Source: Clostridiales bacterium
GTDB taxonomy: Bacteria; Bacillota; Clostridia; Christensenellales; Aristaeellaceae
Assembly (NCBI GenBank): GCA_004555535.1
Contig: SFHU01000006.1
Coordinates: 1-46,023, forward strand
Length of the DNA: 46,023 nucleotides
Direction: 5' to 3'
Shown: positions 15,220-23,991 of the stretch, one piece after another
Layout of the letters: every line of letters starts with the position of its first letter
Position numbering within the stretch: the first letter of the stretch is position 1
Notes under the pieces: generated by a model
What the model was told of the DNA's origin: nothing
What the model saw: the letters and a program-made list of their open reading frames with translations, nothing else
The model's database searches: none
Translations under genes and position numbers: made by a program

Positions 15220-16119
15220 TCAGGCCGGGCCGCTCCGGCAGCGGCTCAGAAATTCGCGCGGCGTACAGTGCATCCTGCGGCAGAAGGCGGCGGAAAAGCG
15301 GCCCGCGTTGCTGAAGCCGCAGTGCAGGGCGATTTCGGTCACGCTCATCTCGCCCTGCTGCAGCAGCGCGAGCCCCTGCGCGACGCGGTATTCCTCCAGA
15401 TACTGCGAGAGCGTCTCGCCGGTCATCCGCTTGAAAAACCGGCAGCAGCTCTCCCGGGAAAGCCCGGCGATGCGGGCCATCTCCTCCAGCGCCAGAGGCT
15501 CGCCATACCGATCGTTGAGCGCGCGCAGCAGCGCGTGCAGCCGCTGCAGATCCGCGCCGGCATACGGCCGGCCCCGGCGAAGCTCGTGCTGATGGCGCAA
15601 AAGCAGCGCGTAGACGGCGTGGCAGAGCAGACTCTTGGCCTCCAGCTCCCAGGCGAAGGCCTGCCGGGCCTCCAATTGCGCGAGACTGCGGCAGGCCTGC
15701 GTCTCCTCCTCCTCCAGACGGACGACAGAAAGGCGCGTCGAGCCGAGGAAGGGGCGAAGCAGCCCGCTCTCAATGGCGCTTCCCTGAAAGCCGTAGAGGA
15801 AGGCGGGATGAACGATGACCGTCAGCAGCTGCGCCGGTTCCGCGCCGCAGGGGAAGATCGCGTGGGGCACGTTGGAGTTGATGAGCACGCCGTCTCCCGG
15901 GGACAGGATGTATACGCCCTTGCCCAGCACATAGCGCGCCGTGCCCTGCAGGACGATGGAAAACTCGAGCTCCTCGTGCCAATGGCAGATAATCCCTCCG
16001 CCCAGAAAGGCGGAGAGGTCGTCATGGTTGATTTGCAGCGGCAGCATCAGCGTGCCATGCGGGGAGAGCTCGCGGCGGTTTTCGTCGACCTCGACGGTTC
16101 GCATGCCTCGTCTGTTCAT
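15220..16119 (-). CDS. AraC-family transcriptional regulator
   Basis: 299 residues. The N-terminal half is a cupin-like sensor (HWHEELEFSIVLQGTARYVLG, residues ~47-67). The C-terminal ~100 residues hold the double HTH, with LALEEMARIAGLSRESCCRFFKRMTG and EIALHCGFSNAGRFSAAFCRRM. ATG 16119 overlaps the LacI stop as ATGA, with CGGAG 8 bases upstream, so the two regulators are co-translated. The downstream reductase gene is the likely target. Confidence 0.9.
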   Translation of the reverse strand: MNRRGMRTVEVDENRRELSPHGTLMLPLQINHDDLSAFLGGGIICHWHEELEFSIVLQGTARYVLGKGVYILSPGDGVLINSNVPHAIFPCGAEPAQLLTVIVHPAFLYGFQGSAIESGLLRPFLGSTRLSVVRLEEEETQACRSLAQLEARQAFAWELEAKSLLCHAVYALLLRHQHELRRGRPYAGADLQRLHALLRALNDRYGEPLALEEMARIAGLSRESCCRFFKRMTGETLSQYLEEYRVAQGLALLQQGEMSVTEIALHCGFSNAGRFSAAFCRRMHCTPREFLSRCRSGPA

Positions 16120-17162
16120 CGTCTGTTCTCCGGGTAGCGCTCCGAGCCGCGCAGCACGAGCCGGCCCTCGTAGGTGATGCGGCGCACGGCGCGGCCGCGC
16201 TTTTTGCCGCCCAGCAGCTTTTCGATCATCATGCCGGCCACCTCCTCGCCCATCTGCTCGATGGGCTGCTCGACCTCCGTGATGGCGACGTCGTAGATCA
16301 TGTCGATGCCGTGTACGGAGCCGGGCGCGATGAGCGCGATATCCTGCGGGATGCGCATGCCCTTGTCGTAGATGGCGCGGATGGCGCCGACCGCCATCAT
16401 GTTGTTGGAGCAGAAGAGCGCCGTGATCTCCGGGCAGTTTTCCAGCAGCTCGCTCGTGAGCTGGTAGGCGCTCTCCGTCTTGAAGTCGCCATAGGCGATG
16501 TATTCCTTGCGGGCGGGGATGCCGTGCGCGCTCAGCGCGTCCATATAGCCGTTGAGCCGCTCCACGCCCGGCTTGGAGGAGATGGGGCCCGCGATGGTGG
16601 CGATGTGCGTGTGGCCCGCGCGCAGCAGCGCCTCCACGCATTCCACGCTGAGGTTGTAGTTGTCCTGAAAGACGCCGTCAAAGCCGGAGCCCTTGATGTC
16701 GCGGTCGATGAGCACAACCGGCATGCCGGAGGCGCTCAGCTCGCGCAGAAACTCGATGTTGTATTCCACGTTTTCGGAGATCGGGGAGATGATGATCCCG
16801 TTGACCTTGCTTTTGAGCATACTCAGGATGCGGATTTCCTTCTGCGTCGACTCGTTGGAGTTACAGATGACCGTGTCGATGCCCTCGCGGGCGAGCACGG
16901 GCTCGATCCACTCGATCATCTCCAGAAAGAACGGGTTGCGCAGGTCGGCCACCACGATGCCCACCAGCGGGTTGAGCGTCCTGGCCTGCAGGCGCTTGTG
17001 ATAGGCCTTGGGCTCGTAGCCCTGACGCCGGGCGATCTCCATGACCTGCTCCCGCGTCTGCTCGCTGACATGCGCGCCGCCGGAAAAGACGCGCGAAACA
17101 GTTGCAGATGAAACTTTTGCTTCCTGCGCAATATCCTTGATGGAAACTTTTCTCTGGTTCAT
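16116..17162 (-). CDS. LacI-family transcriptional regulator
   Basis: 348 residues. The N-terminal HTH reads VSIKDIAQEAKVSSATVSRV, followed by a hinge and a periplasmic-binding-protein-like sensor domain (from ~60: VGIVVADLRNPFF). Divergent from the ribokinase/ABC operon, which it most likely represses in the absence of the sugar. Its own promoter lies at 17231-17259. Shares the ATGA overlap with the araC gene, so one transcript carries both regulators. Confidence 0.9.
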   Translation of the reverse strand: MNQRKVSIKDIAQEAKVSSATVSRVFSGGAHVSEQTREQVMEIARRQGYEPKAYHKRLQARTLNPLVGIVVADLRNPFFLEMIEWIEPVLAREGIDTVICNSNESTQKEIRILSMLKSKVNGIIISPISENVEYNIEFLRELSASGMPVVLIDRDIKGSGFDGVFQDNYNLSVECVEALLRAGHTHIATIAGPISSKPGVERLNGYMDALSAHGIPARKEYIAYGDFKTESAYQLTSELLENCPEITALFCSNNMMAVGAIRAIYDKGMRIPQDIALIAPGSVHGIDMIYDVAITEVEQPIEQMGEEVAGMMIEKLLGGKKRGRAVRRITYEGRLVLRGSERYPENRR

Positions 17163-17230
17163 GCCAGCCTCCGTGTGGCGCTCGAGCGCCGCAGTCTGAT
17201 TGCGCGCATCGCTGCCGGGTCATACAAACC

Positions 17231-17259
17231 ATTATACAAAACATACAGGAAAAAAGCAA
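17231..17259 (-). promoter_or_regulatory. promoter of the lacI-araC unit
   Basis: TTGCTT, 17-base spacer, TATAAT on the minus strand, 69 bases before the lacI start. Confidence 0.75.
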
Positions 17260-17309
17260 TCTTTTTTTCTGAAAGAAAAAACTGATGAAGAATTGCATGA
17301 ATTTTTAAA

Positions 17310-17343
17310 ATGTAAATGATGAAACAATATGATGTAAATGATG
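17310..17343. repeat. direct repeats in the divergent control region
   Basis: ATGTAAATGATG occurs at 17310 and 17332, 22 bases apart, upstream of both divergent promoters in an unusually AT-rich stretch. Possible regulator sites. A weaker inverted repeat AACTGA-N5-TCAGTT lies at 17448-17464. The remaining spacer (17163-17638) shows no gene. Confidence 0.4.
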
Positions 17344-17353
17344 TTTTTTCATC

Positions 17354-17382
17354 TTGCGAATTTGCGAAATTGCCTGTACAAT
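17354..17382 (+). promoter_or_regulatory. promoter of the ribokinase/ABC operon
   Basis: TTGCGA, 17-base spacer, TACAAT. It leaves a leader of ~250 bases before ATG 17639. Confidence 0.65.
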
Positions 17383-17638
17383 CAAGAGCAAGGAAAAGGA
17401 TATGAACCGAAATCATATTTGTTAAATTTGTTTAACCTACATCGAAAAAACTGATCATTTCAGTTCCGGGTCGATGCCCGATCTGTGTGGACGGTCGGTT
17501 TTTCGCAGGGGAATTGCAGCAAATCGACCATTCAGCGCAGATGCGCAAGGTCTTACACAAAAGATACATCTTTTTCACTCAATCTTGCACTCGGGGCGCT
17601 ATCCTGATTCCGCACATGAACGAAAGGGTTTGATCATC

Positions 17639-18571
17639 ATGGCAAAGCGCATCGTCGTCTTCGGCAGCTACGTCACCGACCTGACCGGCCGGGCATCCCG
17701 CTTTCCCGTTCCGGGCGAAACCGTGCTGGGCGCGTCCTTCAGGCCAGGCCCGGGCGGCAAGGGCTCCAACCAGGCGGTCGCCGCCTTCCGCGCCGGCGGA
17801 GACACGGCGCTGGTCACCAAGCTGGGATGCGACGACTTCGGCCGCATCGCCCGCGACTTCTACGAGGCGGAGGGCATGGCGACCGACGGCCTGCTCGAAG
17901 ATGAGCAGCATGAGACCGGCGCGGCCCTGATCATGGTCAACGAGCAGACGGGCCAGAACATGATCATGGTCGTCATCGGCGCGTGCGGCTGCGTCACGGA
18001 GGCGGACGTGGAGGCGAGGCGAGCGCTCATCGAGCAGGCGGATTACCTGCTTGTGCAGATGGAGATCAACCTCGACGCGCTCGCCCGGGTCATCCGCATC
18101 GCCCATGAGGCGGGCGTGTGCGTCGTGCTCAACCCGGCCCCGGCCCAGCCCATTGCGGACGACGTGCTGGCGATGGTCGATATCGTGACGCCCAACGAGA
18201 CGGAGGCCGCCGTGCTCACCGGCGTGCAGGTCACGGACCTCGCCTCCGCGCACAGAGCCGCGCAGGCATTCCTTGCCAGGGGCGTGCGCCGCGTCATCAT
18301 CACCCTGGGCAGCCAGGGCGTCTACTGCACGGACGGCGAGAGGGAGGAGCTCATCGGGCGCATCCCGGTCGACGCCGTGGATACGACCGGCGCGGGCGAC
18401 GCGTTCAACGGCGGCTTCGTCACGGCGCTCTCCCGCGGCATGGATCTGTTTGACGCCGCCCGCTACGGCAACTGCACGGGCGCGCTCTCCGTCACGCGGC
18501 CCGGCACGGCGCCCGCCATGCCCCGCAGGGACGAGATCGACGCGCTGTATCAAAGGACATACGGCGGCTGA
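17639..18571 (+). CDS. rbsK: ribokinase (PfkB family)
   Basis: Phosphorylates ribose or a related pentose (2-deoxyribose possible) at C5 with ATP. 310 residues: the substrate motif GPGGKGSNQAVAAFRAG is near residue 40, and the catalytic/anion-hole motif DTTGAGDAFNGGF near 250. ATG 17639 begins MAKRIVVFGSYV, typical of the family; a weak GAAAGGG precedes it by ~10 bases. First gene of an eight-gene operon with a DeoC gene, which argues for deoxyribose as one possible substrate. Confidence 0.88.
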   Translation: MAKRIVVFGSYVTDLTGRASRFPVPGETVLGASFRPGPGGKGSNQAVAAFRAGGDTALVTKLGCDDFGRIARDFYEAEGMATDGLLEDEQHETGAALIMVNEQTGQNMIMVVIGACGCVTEADVEARRALIEQADYLLVQMEINLDALARVIRIAHEAGVCVVLNPAPAQPIADDVLAMVDIVTPNETEAAVLTGVQVTDLASAHRAAQAFLARGVRRVIITLGSQGVYCTDGEREELIGRIPVDAVDTTGAGDAFNGGFVTALSRGMDLFDAARYGNCTGALSVTRPGTAPAMPRRDEIDALYQRTYGG

Positions 18572-18616
18572 CGCGCCTGCCTGCATATCACCCGACAACG
18601 GAGGAGGAAAGAAATC

Positions 18617-19639
18617 ATGGGTGCCATTCGCTTGATCAACCTTCGCAAGGATTACGGAAAGGAAAACGTCATCCCCAATCTGAATCTGGACATCGTCGAC
18701 GGCTCCTTTACCGTGCTGGTCGGCCCGTCCGGCTGCGGAAAATCGACTACGCTGCGCATGATTGCGGGCCTGGAAAAGCCGACCGGCGGCCAGATTCTCA
18801 TTGATGGCGTCGACGTGGCGAACATGGCGCCCGGCAAGCGCGACCTGGCGATGGTCTTTCAGAACTACGCGCTCTACCCGACCATGACCGTGCGCCGCAA
18901 CATCGAGTTCGGCCTGATCAACAAGAAGGTGCCCAAGGCGAAGCGCGACAATCTGATCGACGACGTCTGCGAGATCGTCGGCCTGACGCCCTATCTGGAC
19001 AGGAAGCCCGCCAACCTCTCCGGCGGCCAGCGCCAGCGCGTCGCCCTCGCCCGCGCGATGGTCAAGGAGCCGAAGGTCTTCCTGATGGATGAGCCGCTGT
19101 CCAACCTGGACGCGAAGCTGCGCGCCTCCATGCGCGTGGAGCTCATCGAGCTGCACAAGCGCCTCAAGACGACCTTCATCTATGTCACGCACGACCAGAC
19201 GGAGGCCATGTCGATGGGCGACGTGATCGTGCTGATGAACAAGGGCATCATCATGCAGCAGTCCTCCCCCAAGGACATGTACCATAACCCGGAGAACACC
19301 TTTGCCGCGCAGTTCATTGGCACGCCGCCCATGAACATCGTCGATTCCCTCGTGCCGGGAATCTCCATCGGCTTCAGACCGGAGAAGGTTGCCTTTGCCG
19401 GCGACGGCAGCGCGGCGCTCGTGCTCAACGGCACCATCGTCACCAAGGAGCAGCTCGGCGCGGAATACAACTATTCGGTCGCCACGGCGGAGGGCAAGAT
19501 CATGGTCAAGTCCGAGGACGATCAGGAGCCCGGCGCCTGCAGGCTCTTCGTGAGGCCGGAGCATCTCTTCGCGTTTGACCGCGAGGGCAAGCGCACCGGC
19601 ATGAGCGAGGCGATCCTCGCCCGCCTCCCGCGCGTCTGA
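18617..19639 (+). CDS. sugar ABC transporter ATP-binding protein (UgpC/MsmK-like)
   Basis: 340 residues. Walker A GPSGCGKST, signature LSGGQRQRVALARAM, Walker B VFLMDEPLSNLD and the H-loop YVTHDQTEA are all intact. The C-terminal ~100 residues form the regulatory OB-like domain of CUT1-family ATPases, ending with VRPEHLFAFDREGKR. It powers the two permeases that follow. GGAGGAAAG lies before ATG 18617. Confidence 0.92.
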   Translation: MGAIRLINLRKDYGKENVIPNLNLDIVDGSFTVLVGPSGCGKSTTLRMIAGLEKPTGGQILIDGVDVANMAPGKRDLAMVFQNYALYPTMTVRRNIEFGLINKKVPKAKRDNLIDDVCEIVGLTPYLDRKPANLSGGQRQRVALARAMVKEPKVFLMDEPLSNLDAKLRASMRVELIELHKRLKTTFIYVTHDQTEAMSMGDVIVLMNKGIIMQQSSPKDMYHNPENTFAAQFIGTPPMNIVDSLVPGISIGFRPEKVAFAGDGSAALVLNGTIVTKEQLGAEYNYSVATAEGKIMVKSEDDQEPGACRLFVRPEHLFAFDREGKRTGMSEAILARLPRV

Positions 19640-19654
19640 TAAGGAGGGAATCGC

Positions 19655-20587
19655 ATGACCAGGCAACCCGCTCCGGCGGCGGCTCCCGGGAAGTGGAGCA
19701 CGCGCCTGCACACGCTGCTGGGATGGCTCAAGGGCTATGTGCTCATCGCGCCCGCCATTGTGCTGCTGTGCATCTTCACGATCTATCCGATCTTCTGGCA
19801 GATCCATTCGAGCCTCTATGACGGCAGCCTGCTGAGCAAGACGCGCAACTTCGTCGGCCTGCAGAACTTCCGCAACCTGCTCTCCAACCCCGACTTCGGC
19901 CAGACGGTCGGCAACACCGTCTTCTATTCCGTCGGCGTCGTGATCATCACGATCATCCTCTCGACGCTGGCGGCGGTCTGGCTCAACGGCAAGGTGCAGC
20001 GGCGCCTCAACAGCCTGACCCTCGCGGCCATCTTCACGCCGCACATCATCTCCCTCGTCTCGGTCACGACGATCTTTCTGTGGCTGCTCGATCCGCAGAT
20101 CGGCGCGATCAACTACCTGCTCAAGTCCGTCGGGCTGCCAACCTGCCCGTTCCTGGCCAGCAGCAAGACTGCGATGTTCGCCCTCGTGCTCATGATGGTC
20201 TGGAAGGGCACGGGCTACTACACGCTGCTGACGGTCGCCGCCCTGCAGGGCGTGCCCAAGGACATCTATGAGGCCGCCTCGATCGACGATACGCCCGGCT
20301 GGCGCGTCTTCTTCCAGATCACGCTGCCGATGATCTCCCCGACGCTCTTCTTCTCGACCATCGTCTGCACGATCAACAGCTTCCAGGTCTTCGAGCCCGT
20401 CAACCTGATGACCCTCGGCGGCCCGGCCAACTCGACCAACACGCTGGTCTTCCAGATCTACTCGGATGCCTTCAAATACCTCAAGCTGGGGCAGGCCAGC
20501 GCCGAGGGCGTCGTGCTGCTGGCGTTCGTGCTGATCCTCACCATCATCTACTTTGCCTTCCTGGGCAAGAAGGTTCATTATCAGTAA
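19655..20587 (+). CDS. sugar ABC transporter permease, MalF/UgpA-like
   Basis: 310 residues, six or so membrane helices beginning at ~32 (YVLIAPAIVLLCIFTIYPIFW). The cytoplasmic EAA loop reads YEAASIDDTPGWRVFFQITLP. 15 bases after the ATPase gene with AAGGAGGG upstream; part of the same operon. Confidence 0.9.
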   Translation: MTRQPAPAAAPGKWSTRLHTLLGWLKGYVLIAPAIVLLCIFTIYPIFWQIHSSLYDGSLLSKTRNFVGLQNFRNLLSNPDFGQTVGNTVFYSVGVVIITIILSTLAAVWLNGKVQRRLNSLTLAAIFTPHIISLVSVTTIFLWLLDPQIGAINYLLKSVGLPTCPFLASSKTAMFALVLMMVWKGTGYYTLLTVAALQGVPKDIYEAASIDDTPGWRVFFQITLPMISPTLFFSTIVCTINSFQVFEPVNLMTLGGPANSTNTLVFQIYSDAFKYLKLGQASAEGVVLLAFVLILTIIYFAFLGKKVHYQ

Positions 20588-20599
20588 GGAGGGAGCGCC

Positions 20600-21445
20600 A
20601 TGGAAAACCCGAATACCGCGCGGATGCTCCGCTGCGTCCGCAGCGTCATCAGCGCCGCCTTCAAGCTGCTGGTGATCTTCATCGTCGCCTATCCGTTCCT
20701 GTGGATGGTCTTCACGGCCTTCAAGCCCTACAGAGAGACGATCACCTATCCGCCCACGCTTCTGCCCACGACCTGGTCGCTTGAGGGCCTGACGTCGTGC
20801 CTGGCGGAGCTCGATGTGCACCACTTCATGAAGAACTCGCTGGTGGTCAGCATCTCCGTGCTGATTCTGCAATACATCGTGATCATCCCTGCCGCCTACG
20901 CGTTTGCGCGGGTCAGGTTCCCGGGCCGTTCGCTGCTCTTTGGCATCGTGCTGCTGGGCTTCATGATTCCCCAGCAGGTCACGTTCGTGCCGGTCTATCT
21001 GATCTTCTCCAAGGCGAAGGCGCTGCAAAGCTACTGGCCGCAGATTCTGCCCTTTGTCGCCAACGCGTTCGGCATCTTCCTGCTGCGACAGTATTTCATG
21101 CAGATCCCGGAGGAGATCATCGAGTCCGCGCGCATGGACAGCGCCTCCGAGCCGAAGATCATCTTCTCCATCATGATCCCGATGGCCCGAACCGCGCTGT
21201 TCACCATCGGCCTGCTCAGCTTCATCTCCCTGTGGAACAGCTACTTCTGGCCGCTGATCATGACGACCAAGAACACCTTCCGCCCGCTGTCCGTCGGCGT
21301 CGCCATGCTCAAGAGCGTGGATGCCTCGATCCCGTGGCACACGCTGATGGCGGGCAACCTGTTCCTGACCTGCCCGATCCTCATCGCGTATCTGTTTGCC
21401 AACAAGCAGATCCGCAAGGCCTTTGTCTACAGCGGCATCAAATAA
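20600..21445 (+). CDS. sugar ABC transporter permease, MalG/UgpE-like
   Basis: 281 residues, six helices; the EAA-type loop is ESARMDSASEPKIIFSIMIP. Starts FKLLVIFIVAYPFLWMVFTAFK, typical of CUT1 second permeases. AAGGAGGG precedes ATG 20600; 12 bases after the first permease. Confidence 0.9.
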   Translation: MENPNTARMLRCVRSVISAAFKLLVIFIVAYPFLWMVFTAFKPYRETITYPPTLLPTTWSLEGLTSCLAELDVHHFMKNSLVVSISVLILQYIVIIPAAYAFARVRFPGRSLLFGIVLLGFMIPQQVTFVPVYLIFSKAKALQSYWPQILPFVANAFGIFLLRQYFMQIPEEIIESARMDSASEPKIIFSIMIPMARTALFTIGLLSFISLWNSYFWPLIMTTKNTFRPLSVGVAMLKSVDASIPWHTLMAGNLFLTCPILIAYLFANKQIRKAFVYSGIK

Positions 21446-21495
21446 GGATTGAGGGTCCTGTGACCTTCATCATACAAAAAAGGAGGAAAACCCAC

Positions 21496-22752
21496 ATGAA
21501 GAAAATCGTCTCCCTGTGTCTTGCGCTGGCGATGGTGCTCAGCATCGGCATGCTGACCGCTGCCTGTGCCGAGCCGACCGAGCTCGTGTTCTGGACGGCG
21601 CTCTCCGGCAGCTACAACGACGCGATCCAGAAGATCTGCGAGGACTTCAACGCGTCCCAGGATCAGTGGAAGGTCGTTGCCGAATACCAGGGCAACTACT
21701 ACGATATCGCCGCCAAGCTCCAGGCCGCCCTGCTGGACGGCTCCGAGCCGGACATCGTGCAGATGGAGTGCAGCCGCACCCCGCTGTTCAGCGACTACGG
21801 CTCCTTCGCCGAGCTGAGCGACATGCTCGCCAACGTCGGCCTTGACGCGAAGGAATACTTCTACGAGGGCTTCATGGTTGACTGCGACTGGGGCGAGGGC
21901 CTCTACGCGCTGCCGTTCAACCGCTCCACCCCGATGTTCTACTACAACAAGACCCTCTTCGACGAGATGGGCCTGAGCGCGCCGACGACCTGGGACGAGC
22001 TCCACGAGGTCGCCAAGAAGGTCTCCATCCCGGGCGAGCGCTGGGGCTTCGAGGTCCCGATCGACCAGTGGTTCTTCTGCTGCTTCGTGCGCCAGTCCGG
22101 CGGCGAGCTGATGAATGCCGAGAAGACCGAGCTGACCGTCAACAACGAGGCGGGCGCCGCATCCCTGCACTGGATGCGCGAGATGCTCGAGGACGGCTCC
22201 ATGAAGGCCCCTCCGGGCTCGGAGTACAACGGCTATGAGGCTGCCCGCTCCGACCTGGCTGCCGGCATCACCACGATGATCATCTCCTCCACCGGCGACC
22301 TGGGCCGCCTGCGCGACATGTGCGACTTCGAGGTCGGCACGGCGTTCCTGCCGGGCAACCCGGACTACGGCGTTGTGACCGGCGGCGCGAATGTCTGCGT
22401 CCTGGCCGGCCATGAAGACAAGGAAGCCGGCGTTGCCGAGTTCCTCAAGTACCTCACCTCTGCCGACGTCGCGGGCCAGTGGGCCGTGACCACCGGCTAC
22501 GTCCCCACCAGCGAGTCCGCCGCCAACAGCGAGGTCTATCAGCAGTACCTCGCCGAGATCCCGGCCGGCACCACCGCACTTCAGCAGATGGAATACGCCG
22601 GCAACCAGCCCGTCATCCCGCAGTGGGCTGAGATTGGCGCGACCATCATCACGCCCGAGATGCAGAAGTGCGTGGAGGATGCCGCCTACACGCCCGAGAT
22701 GGCAACCCAGAGCATGCATGATCTGGTGGCCACCCTGCTGGGCACCAAGTAA
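21496..22752 (+). CDS. extracellular sugar-binding protein, UgpB-like family 1
   Basis: 418 residues. A signal peptide is followed by a family-1 binding fold starting ELVFWTALSGSYNDAIQKI. The stretches FNASQDQWKVV and ALPFNRSTPMFYYNK resemble UgpB, the glycerol-3-phosphate binder, so the ligand may carry a phosphate. The export site is ambiguous: LTAAC could be a weak lipobox, while ACA-EP would suit signal peptidase I. AGGAGG lies 8 bases before ATG 21496. Delivers substrate to the permeases encoded just upstream. Confidence 0.88.
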   Translation: MKKIVSLCLALAMVLSIGMLTAACAEPTELVFWTALSGSYNDAIQKICEDFNASQDQWKVVAEYQGNYYDIAAKLQAALLDGSEPDIVQMECSRTPLFSDYGSFAELSDMLANVGLDAKEYFYEGFMVDCDWGEGLYALPFNRSTPMFYYNKTLFDEMGLSAPTTWDELHEVAKKVSIPGERWGFEVPIDQWFFCCFVRQSGGELMNAEKTELTVNNEAGAASLHWMREMLEDGSMKAPPGSEYNGYEAARSDLAAGITTMIISSTGDLGRLRDMCDFEVGTAFLPGNPDYGVVTGGANVCVLAGHEDKEAGVAEFLKYLTSADVAGQWAVTTGYVPTSESAANSEVYQQYLAEIPAGTTALQQMEYAGNQPVIPQWAEIGATIITPEMQKCVEDAAYTPEMATQSMHDLVATLLGTK

Positions 22753-22815
22753 GCAATCCCTTGCGAGGGGCGGGCAAATACGCCCGCCCCTTGTCTGATT
22801 TCAAGGAGAACAGCA

Positions 22816-23487
22816 ATGGACCGCAAAGAGATTTTCAGCCGCGTGGATCACACGCTGCTCTATCCCGTGTCGACGTGGGAGCAGATCCGCGTCCTGTGCG
22901 ACCAGGCCATCGCCTTTGGCGCGGCCTCGGTGTGCATTCCCTCCTGCTACGTCAGGCAGGCGCATGCGTACGTCGCCGGGCGGATGACGATCTGCACCGT
23001 CGTCGGCTTCCCCAACGGCAACACGACGCCCGCCTGCAAGGCCTTTGAGGCGCGCGAGGCGATCGAGAACGGCGCCCGCGAGATCGACATGGTCATCAAC
23101 CTGGGCATGCTCAAGGCCGGCAACACGCAGTATGTGCTCGACGAGATCCGCCTGCTCAAGCAGACCGTCGGCGACCTCGTGCTCAAGGTCATCATCGAGG
23201 TCTGCGACCTGACGGACGAGGAAAAGATCACGATGTGCGACATCGTCACAAAGTCCGGCGCGGACTTCATCAAGACCTCCACGGGCTTTTCCAAGGGCGG
23301 CGCGACGTTCCACGACGTGGAGCTGTTCAAGGCGCACGTCGGGCCGAACGTCAAAATCAAGGCCGCCGGCGGCATCGCCTCCTTTGAGGACGCGGAGCGC
23401 TTCATCGCGCTGGGCGCGGACCGCCTGGGCACCAGCCGCATCATCAAGCTCGCCCTTCAGGAGCAGATCGCGGAGGGAACCTACTGA
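22816..23487 (+). CDS. deoC: deoxyribose-phosphate aldolase
   Basis: 223 residues. Cleaves 2-deoxyribose-5-phosphate to glyceraldehyde-3-phosphate and acetaldehyde. Schiff-base lysine is in DFIKTSTGFSKGGAT, the second lysine in VKIKAAGGIASFED, and the conserved Asp in REIDMVINLG. With the ribokinase upstream it completes a route from free deoxyribose to glycolysis. AAGGAG lies before ATG 22816. Confidence 0.93.
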   Translation: MDRKEIFSRVDHTLLYPVSTWEQIRVLCDQAIAFGAASVCIPSCYVRQAHAYVAGRMTICTVVGFPNGNTTPACKAFEAREAIENGAREIDMVINLGMLKAGNTQYVLDEIRLLKQTVGDLVLKVIIEVCDLTDEEKITMCDIVTKSGADFIKTSTGFSKGGATFHDVELFKAHVGPNVKIKAAGGIASFEDAERFIALGADRLGTSRIIKLALQEQIAEGTY

Positions 23488-23511
23488 TTCAAGAAAAAGG
23501 AGATCATGCCA

Positions 23512-23949
23512 ATGCTTCGAGGAATTCCCAAGTGCCTCTCGCCGGAGCTGCTCAAGGTGCTCGCCGAGATGGGCCATGGCGATACGCTCATTCTCGCCGA
23601 CGCGTTTTATCCGTCGGCCTCCTCCGCACGCCACAGCATGCTCGTGCGCGCGGACGGCGTCAGCGCCACGGAGCTGCTGGACGCCATTTTGACCTTCTTC
23701 CCGCTGGACCGCTCTGTCGAGCATCCCGTGCTGATCATGGACAAGCAGGAATGCGACAAGGATGTCCCCACGCCTATCTGGGACAGCTACAAGGAGATCG
23801 TCCGCCGCCACGACGAGCGCGGCGACGCCTGCGTGGGCATGATCGGGCGCTTTGACTTCTACAAGGAGGCGGAGCACGCCTACGCCGTGCTCGCGACCGG
23901 GGAGGACGCCCTCTACGGCTGCGCCATCCTGCAAAAGGGAACGCTGTGA
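23512..23949 (+). CDS. sugar mutarotase, FucU/RbsD family
   Basis: 145 residues. Interconverts sugar anomers so that the kinase gets its preferred form. MLRGIPKCLSPELLKVLAEM and GHGDTLILADA match FucU closely, including the conserved His of the active site; YGCAILQKG ends it. ATG 23512 is chosen over 23506 because GGAG is then 9 bases away rather than 3 and the protein begins like its relatives. The FucU rather than RbsD flavour is notable, since no fucose genes are nearby. Confidence 0.85.
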   Translation: MLRGIPKCLSPELLKVLAEMGHGDTLILADAFYPSASSARHSMLVRADGVSATELLDAILTFFPLDRSVEHPVLIMDKQECDKDVPTPIWDSYKEIVRRHDERGDACVGMIGRFDFYKEAEHAYAVLATGEDALYGCAILQKGTL

Positions 23950-23991
23950 GCATCTCCGGCATACAAGGAAACAGAAAAGGAAGCAGAGAAA

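Noticed and set aside
17579..21340. Very long open frame (1253 codons) on the minus strand
   Set aside because: It lies antisense to the rbsK-ABC operon, has low-complexity Arg/Asp/His-rich composition and no start signals; a product of high GC at third positions. The same applies to long antisense frames at 5279-7660, 22801-25377, 26142-28511, 33478-35583 and 37639-39831.
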